From assembly GCA_003663225.1 (NCBI GenBank), contig QMZP01000021.1, forward strand, positions 1-9,466: a stretch of 9,466 nucleotides of DNA, given 5' to 3'. Source of the DNA: Candidatus Aenigmatarchaeota archaeon (GTDB lineage: Archaea; Aenigmatarchaeota; Aenigmatarchaeia; QMZP01). Positions within the stretch are counted from its first letter, which is position 1, and the number at the start of each line of letters is the position of its first letter. The notes below the pieces were generated by a model. The model had not been told where the DNA came from, searched no databases, and saw nothing but the letters and a program-made list of their open reading frames with translations. Both the position numbers and the translations under genes were made by a program. Shown in pieces: positions 1 through 6,623 of the stretch.

Positions 1-618
1 GCTGCTTGCTATCCTGCTTCGCCTGAACCTGTGGGCTAGCCATATAAGCGCCAACACAGAGGCAAGGCCGCCTATCATCAATGCAGGGTGTGCGTTGAAT
101 GGCACCATGACCCCGCCGATGACCGTCCCGAAATATGTCATGCCCCACACTGTCAGGAAGGTTATGCATAGCAATGCTATGACTATGCCTTTCCTGCCTA
201 CCAGTGGCCTGTCAGCGTTCTGGGGGAACAGCATGTCAACGATGAGTATGGGAACGAGCGTGCTCATGATGCCGTGATAGACTATTAGCGATATCGTCCA
301 TGGCCATTGCACACCGAGAAACATGCCGTATGCCGAAAGCGCGCCCATGTCGACCCAGCCGGGGTTGAAGAATGACTTGACGCAGAGGCCTTCCTCTATT
401 ATTCCATATGCCGCTGAAAGGAACACGACGCTCCATTGCAAACCCCACCTAACACGCGCCTCCCTTATCAGCAGCGTGCCGCAACCGTACAGCATGAGGA
501 AGACCAGCACTGTCAACGGAGAAAAAAATTCCAAAGGCGGGGCAGACCCCGATAACAACTCGCCTATCATCGGGGAAAGGAAGAGCAATAAGACCAACAT
601 CTTAGTTCTCGCTTCCAT
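1..618 (-). CDS. Multi-pass membrane protein of unknown function (3' end outside window)
   Basis: The minus-strand frame is open from an ATG at 618 to the window edge: 206 codons with no stop, so the C-terminus is missing. About five or six hydrophobic segments are visible (roughly residues 7-22, 34-51, 61-74, 105-130, 144-163 and 178-195). Polar residues sit within or beside them: Glu20 in GELLSGSAPP, Glu75-Glu76 in GIIEEGL, and His115 in VYHGIMST. The paired glutamates followed by a membrane histidine loosely recall CPBP/CAAX-type intramembrane proteases, but I cannot assign it there. I recall similar uncharacterised membrane proteins with the SGSAPP and EEG...KSFFNP motifs in bacteria and archaea. 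The start lies 4 bases after the iorB stop. The AGGGG in the last iorB codons is about 8 bases upstream of the ATG and serves as ribosome binding site, so the gene is probably co-translated with iorAB. Confidence 0.75.
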   Translation of the reverse strand, partial: MEARTKMLVLLLFLSPMIGELLSGSAPPLEFFSPLTVLVFLMLYGCGTLLIREARVRWGLQWSVVFLSAAYGIIEEGLCVKSFFNPGWVDMGALSAYGMFLGVQWPWTISLIVYHGIMSTLVPILIVDMLFPQNADRPLVGRKGIVIALLCITFLTVWGMTYFGTVIGGVMVPFNAHPALMIGGLASVLALIWLAHRFRRSRIASS

Positions 619-622
619 TCCA

Positions 623-1228
623 TTATCCCCTGTAATCCAGGCCCATCCTGAACGCCTTCAGATTCTCCTTCATTCCTCTCGGCACGGTCTGCCTTATGGC
701 CTTCTCTATAGACCCCTTCTTCAAAGGAAGGAAGCCCATGGATATGGCGGCGCCCACGCACATCATGTTGCCGAACACGGGGTTCCCGAGCTCCTTTGAG
801 GTGATGTTCGATGCCGGTATTATGGTCATGCTCTTTGCGAACGGCTTCAGCATGCCTGCTATCCTGTCCATGGAAGGATATTTCTGCCCGACCGACTTGG
901 CGTAAGCAGGCATAACCTGGTAGTCGTCTATCACTATGTTGGTCTTTCCCTTACTCGCGAAGTACGCGTACCTTGCCGACTCCAGGGGCTCCAGGGCCAT
1001 GAGAAGGTCTGCATCGCCCCTCCTTATGACAGGCGACCTGACGTGCCTGCCGAATCTAACATGCGTTGGTATGGACCCGCCTCTCTGGGCAAGACCGTGG
1101 AGCTGCGTGCCCCTCACCTCGTGGCCCTCTATGTTGGCGGCCCTGCTTATTACCACCGATGTCAGCAGCACGCCTTCTCCACCGACCCCTGTTAGCAAAG
1201 CATTGAACTCATCCACATCATCACCCAC
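623..1228 (-). CDS. iorB: Indolepyruvate:ferredoxin oxidoreductase beta subunit
   Basis: This is the small (gamma-domain) subunit of a 2-oxoacid:ferredoxin oxidoreductase of the indolepyruvate type. Together with IorA it oxidatively decarboxylates aryl pyruvates, made by transamination of aromatic amino acids, to aryl-CoA and passes electrons to ferredoxin in the cytoplasm. The 201 residues match the family's usual length of about 200. The N-terminus has the hallmark FNALLTGVGGEGV (residues 8-20; GVGGQG in most relatives), followed by EVRGTQLHGLAQRGGSIPTHVRFG (37-60, key Gln48-Arg49-Gly50-Gly51). The start is GTG at 1228, with AAGGGA about 8 bases upstream; a second GTG four codons later is possible. 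The first 8 bases overlap the end of iorA, so translation is probably coupled and gives equal amounts of the two subunits. The identity is firm, but the exact substrate cannot be read from sequence. Confidence 0.93.
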   Translation of the reverse strand: MGDDVDEFNALLTGVGGEGVLLTSVVISRAANIEGHEVRGTQLHGLAQRGGSIPTHVRFGRHVRSPVIRRGDADLLMALEPLESARYAYFASKGKTNIVIDDYQVMPAYAKSVGQKYPSMDRIAGMLKPFAKSMTIIPASNITSKELGNPVFGNMMCVGAAISMGFLPLKKGSIEKAIRQTVPRGMKENLKAFRMGLDYRG

Positions 1229-2969
1229 TGTGTGATTCCCTTCCGCCTGTGAGGCCTGAATGCCTCACTGGCTTTCTTTTGCTCTTGAGCTTTCCTTCCT
1301 TTGTAATCATGCCCGCCCGTATCAGCCTCTTCCTCAGCAGCTGGCACATGCACCGTGAGACTATCACAGCAGGCCCCTTCTTCCTGCTGAACTCCCTTAC
1401 CTTGGCCTCCATACTCTTCTGGTTCATGGGATTTATGACAGCCACGTGCTTCACACCCAATGCCTTGACCACGTCCTCTATCCTTATGGGGGTGGTCTGC
1501 TCCCACATGGCGTTGAATCCGGTGCCGGGGTGGGGCTGGTGCCCTGTCATGGCCGTTATGCTGTTGTCCATGACTATTATCAGCGGGTCTGACTTGTTGT
1601 ATATTATGTTGGCCAGCCCAGACATGCCGGCGTGGAAGAAAGTGGAGTCGCCTATGAAAGCCACGACCTTCTGGTTGCTGACCTTCTTTATGCCATGTGC
1701 CATGCCCTGGCTGGCACCCATTGATATCACCCAGTCTATCATGTTATATGGCTCGAATATGCCTATGGAGTAGCATCCGATGTCCCCTGACCATACGGTG
1801 TCCTTGCCCATAGCGTTCTTGACGGCCTTGAAGGTGAACTGATGCGGGCAGCCCGGACAGAAGACGGGTTTCCTTGCTGGAAGCTTAATCTTCTTCATGT
1901 CAGAGTCATGCTTCCTGAAGTCCTTTGGCCTGACACCAGGGACCTTCAGCCTGGCAAGGCCTGCTTCGACTATCTCCGGCGAAAACTCACCGACACGCGG
2001 GAACACATCCTTGCCGTGCACCTTAACCCCCGGATTGGCTTCCAGCGCCACTTCCCTGACGAAGCTCTCGATGAACGGCTCCAGCTCCTCCACAACGATG
2101 GCAGTCTTGAGACCCTTCAAGAACCTGGATATGAACTCCCTTGATATGGGGTTGGTCATGTTGAGCTTGGCTATCCTGGCGCCCCTGGCGCCCGACTCCT
2201 TGACATAGTTGTAAGAGACGCCGTTCGCTATTATGCCTATCTTGGCGTTTGTTGGCCCTTCCACCCTGTCCAGCTTGGCGCCCTCCCCCTCCAGCTTGGC
2301 CATCTTGTCCAGCACCTTGTAATGCAGATTCTGGAGGTTGGGCCTCAGGTTGTTGTACCTGCTTGGATCCTTGACGAACCTGCCCTTTGTTACGGGCTTC
2401 CTGATGCGGCCGAGCTTCACGGTGCCTATGGAGTGGCTTACCATGGTAGTTGTCCTGAGTATGACCGGTATCTCATACCTTTTTGAGAGCTCGAAGGCCT
2501 TTATCGTGAAATCCTTGCATTCCTGCGCGTTGGCAGGCTCAAGCACCGGGAAGTTGCCCATCCTGGCATAGAATCGCGTATCCTGCTCTGACTGTGCGCT
2601 GCTGTGGCCCAGCGGGTCATCCGCCACCACGGCCACCAGCCCGCCCCTCACACCGGTATATGCCAGCGGCAGGAATGAGTCGCTGGCCACGTTCAGCCCG
2701 AAGTGCTTCATGGCAGTCATGGACTTTACGCCTGAGAACGAAGCCGCGGCGGCAACCTCTGCTGCCACCTTCTCGTTCGTGCTCCATTCGAAATAGAACC
2801 CGACCTTCTTGGCCATGTCCGCCAAGGACAGCCCGACCTCGGAACTGGGCGTTCCGGGATAGCATGCACACAGGCCCATGCCGGCCTCTGCCGCTCCCCT
2901 GGCTATGGCCTCGTTGCCGAGCAGAACCACCCTTTTCCCAGACTTCTCTACAAGCTCAGGATTTTCCAA
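1221..2969 (-). CDS. iorA: Indolepyruvate:ferredoxin oxidoreductase alpha subunit, lacking the C-terminal ferredoxin domain
   Basis: This is the large catalytic subunit, which binds thiamine pyrophosphate. The N-terminal pyrimidine-binding half starts GNEAIARGAAEAG (18-30) and continues CYPGTPSSEV (36-45). The C-terminal TPP half has CPGCPH (371-376), GDIGCYSIG (395-403), GDSTFFHAG (440-448) and DNSITAMTG (468-476), the last two bracketing the Mg-TPP site. Cys371, Cys374, Cys399 and Cys540 or Cys542 are the likely ligands of the proximal [4Fe-4S] cluster, by analogy with two-subunit oxoacid oxidoreductases. Typical IorA ends in a ferredoxin domain with two CxxCxxCxxxC motifs. Here the protein stops at residue 582 with a short basic tail and has none, and no other frame before iorB supplies one. 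The start is TTG at 2969, with AGGGG 5 bases upstream. The gene overlaps iorB by 8 bases. The family call is firm; the altered electron route is inference. Confidence 0.93.
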   Translation of the reverse strand: MENPELVEKSGKRVVLLGNEAIARGAAEAGMGLCACYPGTPSSEVGLSLADMAKKVGFYFEWSTNEKVAAEVAAAASFSGVKSMTAMKHFGLNVASDSFLPLAYTGVRGGLVAVVADDPLGHSSAQSEQDTRFYARMGNFPVLEPANAQECKDFTIKAFELSKRYEIPVILRTTTMVSHSIGTVKLGRIRKPVTKGRFVKDPSRYNNLRPNLQNLHYKVLDKMAKLEGEGAKLDRVEGPTNAKIGIIANGVSYNYVKESGARGARIAKLNMTNPISREFISRFLKGLKTAIVVEELEPFIESFVREVALEANPGVKVHGKDVFPRVGEFSPEIVEAGLARLKVPGVRPKDFRKHDSDMKKIKLPARKPVFCPGCPHQFTFKAVKNAMGKDTVWSGDIGCYSIGIFEPYNMIDWVISMGASQGMAHGIKKVSNQKVVAFIGDSTFFHAGMSGLANIIYNKSDPLIIVMDNSITAMTGHQPHPGTGFNAMWEQTTPIRIEDVVKALGVKHVAVINPMNQKSMEAKVREFSRKKGPAVIVSRCMCQLLRKRLIRAGMITKEGKLKSKRKPVRHSGLTGGRESHSG

Positions 2970-3015
2970 GGTATCCCCTGTAACTAATTGTTATAGCTTC
3001 CACATAAAGGTATCG

Positions 3016-4431
3016 TCATACCAGGCCGAGCACCATCGCTGCTCCAAGAAGGGCTATTATTGTCCCTGCTATCAGGTGGAGATACCGTATGTTTTTGTCC
3101 TTCCATTCAGAGACATCCTTGACACCGGTTATGCCCCCATAAACCACCAATGTTATTGCTATCATGGGCGTGACAAATATGAGGTTGTATACCAACAGCA
3201 TGGGCAGGGTTTGGAGCAGCTCCATGGCTGACAATATGCCCCCGGCTATTATGTAAGGGCCTATGGTGCATGGCAGAAGGAATACGGTGACGAAAGCCCC
3301 GACTATGAACGCACCGCTCGGTGACGTTATCCCGTTTATTATCTTCTTTACCTTGGGCCTGAGCGACATGGGCATCTCGGTTCCTATGCTGCCCGGCTTG
3401 TAGCTGAAGAAGTCCCTTATGTTCAGTATCCCCAGGACTATTGCTACCACGCCCAGCACCTGGTACAGCAAAAGCCTTATGGACGTTAACGCCTGTATGA
3501 ACTGGAAGAACTTTATTATGACCAGACCGTAAACCATGTACAGGACGTATACAGAGAGCGTGAATGCCAGCCCTGCCAGCAGTATGTTCTTCCTATTCTT
3601 GGGGTTGTATGTTATTATGGCTATAAGCATCAGGCTAAGCACGGCCAGAGCGCAAGGGTTCACGGCATCTACTGCTGCCAGCGAGAATATCTTTGCCCAT
3701 GTCATCTCGCCTGCCACACCGCTTGGGCCACCTGTTTGGTTGGTAGTGTTGATAGGCTGGGTCCCTCCATCCATCGGGGCTTCCCCGTTCCACTGGAACA
3801 GCCAGCCGCTGAACGATGCGGCATGCTCGAACTCGACCTCAGACCCGGAAAGTGCGACCTTTACGGGCTCGGTCATACTGTATCTGGTTGTTTCCAGGTA
3901 TGATGCTATGTTATCCGTGGTAAGTAATCCCCTCAGGACATTGTTGGCGGTATTCTGGTCGGATGTCCTTATGAGAATCCTCCCGTCGGACCATATCTTT
4001 GGCCTTCCAGGAATGGACGAAAAATCAAGGCTCTCGAATGGAACAGACGAATCCAATAGAGGGCATGGATTCCCTCTGTTTTCCTGCAGCTTCTGCCTGC
4101 TGTTCTGTTCTATTGGCGTGTCACCCACTATGTTTGAGCCTTTGTCCAGTATCATCATCGGTATCCCGTAACCACTGCCGTATTCCTCATTATACTCCGT
4201 CATCAGTGGGGCGTTCACTTGCTGCTGGTATATCTCATATTCTATTATGATAATGTTCCCAAGCTCCTCTTCCAGGCCAGTCAGGACCAGGCTGTCCACT
4301 TTGGCGCAATGCGGGCAGCCTACCCCTGTGAAATATGTGAAGCAGGTGTAATCGCTCTGCGCCTGGGCTGTCTGTGGAACCAACAACATGGCCATGAAAG
4401 CCAGCAATACAACGGCATTCGGTCTTACCAT
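3016..4431 (-). CDS. Secreted thioredoxin domain fused to CcdA/DsbD-type thiol transporter
   Basis: The 471-residue protein begins with a signal peptide or anchor (1-24, ending TAQAQ). A thioredoxin-like domain follows (about 28-125), with the redox pair in GVGCPHC (Cys39, Cys42) and a cis-proline-like GIPMM at 89-93. Extra cysteines lie at 30 and 123. A linker region (about 140-240) contains Asn-Thr-Thr and Asn-Gln-Thr sequons that could be glycosylated. The C-terminal half is a CcdA/DsbD-like membrane domain of about six helices. Its two expected cysteines are in DAVNPCA (Cys260) and FLLPCT (Cys388). Known CcdA/DsbD domains pass reducing equivalents from cytoplasmic thioredoxin to outside partners; here the outside partner appears to be built in. 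Homologs are often named cytochrome c biogenesis proteins, but no cytochrome genes are nearby. The start is ATG at 4431, divergent from the regulator at 4492. Its specific client protein is unknown. Confidence 0.88.
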   Translation of the reverse strand: MVRPNAVVLLAFMAMLLVPQTAQAQSDYTCFTYFTGVGCPHCAKVDSLVLTGLEEELGNIIIIEYEIYQQQVNAPLMTEYNEEYGSGYGIPMMILDKGSNIVGDTPIEQNSRQKLQENRGNPCPLLDSSVPFESLDFSSIPGRPKIWSDGRILIRTSDQNTANNVLRGLLTTDNIASYLETTRYSMTEPVKVALSGSEVEFEHAASFSGWLFQWNGEAPMDGGTQPINTTNQTGGPSGVAGEMTWAKIFSLAAVDAVNPCALAVLSLMLIAIITYNPKNRKNILLAGLAFTLSVYVLYMVYGLVIIKFFQFIQALTSIRLLLYQVLGVVAIVLGILNIRDFFSYKPGSIGTEMPMSLRPKVKKIINGITSPSGAFIVGAFVTVFLLPCTIGPYIIAGGILSAMELLQTLPMLLVYNLIFVTPMIAITLVVYGGITGVKDVSEWKDKNIRYLHLIAGTIIALLGAAMVLGLV

Positions 4432-4445
4432 ACAGTAAACTTCCC

Positions 4446-4485
4446 CTGAAACCGTATATAAATTTAAGTTTCAGAATGTGAAACT
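4446..4485. repeat. Triple TGAAAC half-site array, predicted operator
   Basis: Three copies of the same hexamer lie in the divergent intergenic region: TGAAAC at 4447-4452, its complement GTTTCA at 4468-4473, and TGAAAC at 4479-4484. The first and second form a 7-base inverted repeat (CTGAAAC/GTTTCAG) flanking the TATA box, with centres 22 bases apart. The second and third form a 7-base inverted repeat (AGTTTCA/TGAAACT) around GAATG. This layout is typical of a dimeric winged-helix repressor site. The adjacent winged-helix gene at 4492 is the obvious candidate binder, but that link is inference. Confidence 0.65.
4455..4467. promoter_or_regulatory. Shared bidirectional archaeal TATA box
   Basis: TATATAAATTTAA reads as a strong archaeal TATA element on both strands (TTAAATTTATATA on the minus). 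On the plus strand, a start site about 26 bases downstream falls near 4484, leaving a leader of under 10 bases before the ATG at 4492, which has no ribosome binding site. On the minus strand, transcription would begin close to the ATG at 4431. That makes the CAGGGGAAG at 4439-4447 either unused or evidence for an earlier start site. Confidence 0.7.
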
Positions 4486-4491
4486 GTAAGC

Positions 4492-4953
4492 ATGGAACAC
4501 CCGAAGAAGATAATAACAAGCTCCATAGTTATTGTGATATTTGTTCTATTGGTCACACTGAGTTCCTGGTATGTGTGGAGTGAAATCTATTTTGGCAATG
4601 TCTGCTCGTGCACAATCCCCCTGCCCATGCTGATACCGGTGCTTGCATCCATAGGGTTGCTTACAGGGACGCTTTTCTATTATATCATGTCCCCCAAAAA
4701 CGGGACGAAAAAGATTAACAGGGCAATACTACTGAAGATGCTCGACAAGAAAGAGGCAGCTATCGTTGATGCCCTTCTTGATAACAGGGGTGAAATAACG
4801 CAATCCGCCGTGGGCTCATTGACGGGCTTGTCCAAGGTCAATGTCTTCAGGACAGCAGAGAGGCTGGCGAGGAAAGGCATGATAGAGAAGGAGCAACACG
4901 GGAAGACCAACATGCTGAGATTATCTGGTGAGATAATGGACGCGTTCTGCTGA
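4492..4953 (+). CDS. Membrane-anchored winged-helix transcriptional regulator with external Cys-Ser-Cys motif
   Basis: This 153-residue protein has two membrane helices (about 7-30 and 46-66) followed by a cytoplasmic winged-helix domain (about 74-150). The recognition region is ITQSAVGSLTGLSKVNVFRTAERLARKGMI, about 102-131, MarR-like. Lysines before helix 1 and after helix 2 place both ends inside the cell. The short loop between the helices (31-45) would therefore be outside, and it holds Cys38-Ser39-Cys40 before a proline-rich stretch. It is the only plus-strand gene in the window and is divergent from the thioredoxin-CcdA fusion, sharing its TATA box and TGAAAC sites. A one-component sensor that reads extracytoplasmic redox state or metal through the CxC pair and controls the neighbour and itself is plausible, but inferred. 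The stop codon abuts the end of the ZIP gene with no spacer. Confidence 0.85.
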   Translation: MEHPKKIITSSIVIVIFVLLVTLSSWYVWSEIYFGNVCSCTIPLPMLIPVLASIGLLTGTLFYYIMSPKNGTKKINRAILLKMLDKKEAAIVDALLDNRGEITQSAVGSLTGLSKVNVFRTAERLARKGMIEKEQHGKTNMLRLSGEIMDAFC

Positions 4954-5700
4954 CTACCCGCCGAATATCATCTTGACAGCAAACATGAAAGCTATGCCGA
5001 TTATGAAGAAGCCGAACGCTGCCATCGACTTCCCCTTGCTTATCTCTTTGTGGAGCTCGGGTATGAGGTCTGATGCTGCTATGTATATGAAGCCGCCGGC
5101 TGCGAGAGGCAGCAGGTATACCTGGAACCCCCCAAACTCTGCGAGGAAGAACCCAATCACGCCGCCTATTATGCTGGTAAGCTGCGAAGCGAAGTTGTAC
5201 ATCAGCGCTTTCCTCTTCTCCATACCGCCGTAAACCAGGACGCCGAAGTCCCCCAACTCCTGTGGGAGCTCGTGCGACAGTATCATGATTGTCGTTATCC
5301 CGCCGAACACAGGGTTGATGAAGAAGCTGGCCGCTATTATCAGGCCGTCTATGAAATTATGTATGCCGTCGCCGAATAGTATGAGGTATGTGTAAGGGTG
5401 CACGTCGCATTTGCCCTCATGGCAGTGATGCCAGTAAAGGAACTTCTCCATGAGGAAGAAAAGGGAGAATCCGCTTATCACTATGAGGAAAGTGGCGTTA
5501 ATCTCCATGGCTTCTATTGATTCCGCTATCAGGTGCAGGAACGCCCCGCCAAGCAATGCACCTGCTGAGAAACCTACAAGTACGAACACTATCTTCTGCA
5601 GCGTCTTCTCCTTGCACAGGAATGAAAGGGCCCCGGTGAGCGCTATAAGCGAGTTAATGAATGTGGCCGCTATTATCAGGAGCAATATCCCGTAATCCAT
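4954..5700 (-). CDS. ZIP family divalent metal transporter (LIV-1-like)
   Basis: This 248-residue membrane protein has about eight hydrophobic segments. ZIP metal-site residues are all present: HLIAE (His56, Glu60), FGDGIHNFIDG (His114, Asn115, Asp118) and LSHELPQELGDFG (His143, Glu144, Glu148, Asp151). The HELPxELGDF form resembles the LIV-1 branch. A His/Cys-rich loop at 91-101 (HHCHEGKCDVH) could collect metal before transport. Known ZIP proteins bring Zn, Fe, Mn or related divalent ions into the cytoplasm; which metal is used here cannot be read from sequence. I chose ATG at 5700: a TATA box sits 24 bases upstream, giving a leaderless transcript. The frame stays open for 30 codons further upstream, but that extension is basic, overlaps the MinD gene by 65 bases and is not ZIP-like. 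The gene may supply metal for the cluster-handling genes just upstream. Confidence 0.92.
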   Translation of the reverse strand: MDYGILLLIIAATFINSLIALTGALSFLCKEKTLQKIVFVLVGFSAGALLGGAFLHLIAESIEAMEINATFLIVISGFSLFFLMEKFLYWHHCHEGKCDVHPYTYLILFGDGIHNFIDGLIIAASFFINPVFGGITTIMILSHELPQELGDFGVLVYGGMEKRKALMYNFASQLTSIIGGVIGFFLAEFGGFQVYLLPLAAGGFIYIAASDLIPELHKEISKGKSMAAFGFFIIGIAFMFAVKMIFGG

Positions 5701-5716
5701 TATAACATATTGCCAT

Positions 5717-5730
5717 GATTTTATATTAAT
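5717..5730 (-). promoter_or_regulatory. TATA-box promoter of the ZIP transporter
   Basis: On the minus strand the sequence reads ATTAATATAAAATC, an archaeal TATA element overlapping the TAA stop of the upstream MinD gene. Its centre is about 24 bases from the ATG at 5700, which has no Shine-Dalgarno sequence, so a leaderless transcript is predicted. It lets the transporter be expressed independently of the ATPase operon. Confidence 0.6.
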
Positions 5731-6619
5731 CAGAGTGTGCGAGGACCTCAGAAGCAATCTTCTGGAACATTTTCTTCTTGCCTCTGTCATAGGATACTAT
5801 TGGCTTCATCCCAACGTTTGCCTTGACGAACTCCTTGTCATACGGTATCTTGCCGATTATGGGTATCCCGGCGCCCTTCGCGAAATGTTCGACCCTCTTC
5901 GTGAATGCATTGTTTATATCGTGCTTGTTTATCACCAACCCGTACGGTATGCCGAAGTGCTCAACCACCCTGAGGACCCGTTCAAGATCGCTGAAAGCGG
6001 ACGGGGTCGGTTCCGTGACAGCCACGACATAGTCAGACCCCGTTATCGAAGCTATGACAGGGCAACCTATGCCGGCAGCTGCGTCAATCAGCATGATTTC
6101 TGCCCCCTCCTTTCTGCCGATGTCCTCAGCGGTCTTCTTGGTGACGAATACTATCTTTCCGGAACCGGATTCGCCCATCTTTAGCTGCCCTGAGACTATG
6201 CCGAAGCCGTATCTGGTCTTTCCTGTCCCTATCTTCGCATTCATGGCCTTCTTCAGTACTATGGCATCCCGGGGGCAGACCAGCTCGCATGCGCCGCAGC
6301 CCTCGCAAAACATCCTGTCGAAAACCGGCATGTCCCGTTCGTCATCCCATTCGATTGCATTGAAGTTGCACACATCAACGCATTTCTTGCAGCCATTGCA
6401 TCTGCTTTCTATCAGCTCTGCCTTCTCGTTGGTGGTTATCTCCTTCCACGTGTCGTAATCCGAATCCTTCAGACCCAGGCTGAGGCCTAGGTTGGGCGCA
6501 TCCACGTCACAATCCACAGTTATTACCTTCCTGCTCTCGGCGAGCACCATTGCGAGCGATGATGCCAGCATTGATTTCCCGACGCCGCCCTTGCCTGAAG
6601 CTATCGTTATGATTTTCAT
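5726..6619 (-). CDS. MinD-type P-loop ATPase with two-cluster ferredoxin insert (second of pair)
   Basis: This 297-residue cytoplasmic ATPase belongs to the MinD/Mrp superfamily. A deviant Walker A motif lies at 7-16 (ASGKGGVGKS, with signature Lys10 and Lys15). DCDVDAPN follows at 36-43, and the Walker B region is MLIDAAAGIGCPV at 176-188. Inserted between them are two [4Fe-4S] motifs: Cys74-Cys77-Cys80-Cys84 and Cys105-Cys108-Cys111-Cys115. In the related Mrp/Nbp35 group such ATPases carry or insert Fe-S clusters; in ORP operons they work with a Mo-Cu-S protein. The two genes here share the same plan but differ widely in sequence, which suggests a heterodimer. I chose ATG at 6619 because GGGTGAT lies just upstream. 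An ATG at 6637 would add six residues inside the preceding gene's last codons. The gap to that gene is 4 bases. Confidence 0.9.
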   Translation of the reverse strand: MKIITIASGKGGVGKSMLASSLAMVLAESRKVITVDCDVDAPNLGLSLGLKDSDYDTWKEITTNEKAELIESRCNGCKKCVDVCNFNAIEWDDERDMPVFDRMFCEGCGACELVCPRDAIVLKKAMNAKIGTGKTRYGFGIVSGQLKMGESGSGKIVFVTKKTAEDIGRKEGAEIMLIDAAAGIGCPVIASITGSDYVVAVTEPTPSAFSDLERVLRVVEHFGIPYGLVINKHDINNAFTKRVEHFAKGAGIPIIGKIPYDKEFVKANVGMKPIVSYDRGKKKMFQKIASEVLAHSD

Positions 6620-6623
6620 GAAA

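Noticed and set aside
2985..3010. Possible TATA box upstream of iorA (CCTTTATG or CTATAAC on the minus strand)
   Set aside because: The match is weak, and the predicted start sites would fall at or past the AGGGG ribosome binding site. Read-through from the thioredoxin-CcdA gene, 46 bases away, is equally likely.
3536..4171. A 211-codon plus-strand frame, and a 158-codon plus-strand frame at 323-799
   Set aside because: Both lie opposite well-supported minus-strand genes, show no recognisable motifs and are antisense shadows.
5701..5790. A 30-residue upstream extension of the ZIP transporter
   Set aside because: It overlaps the MinD gene, is basic and unlike ZIP proteins, and a TATA box fits a leaderless start at 5700.
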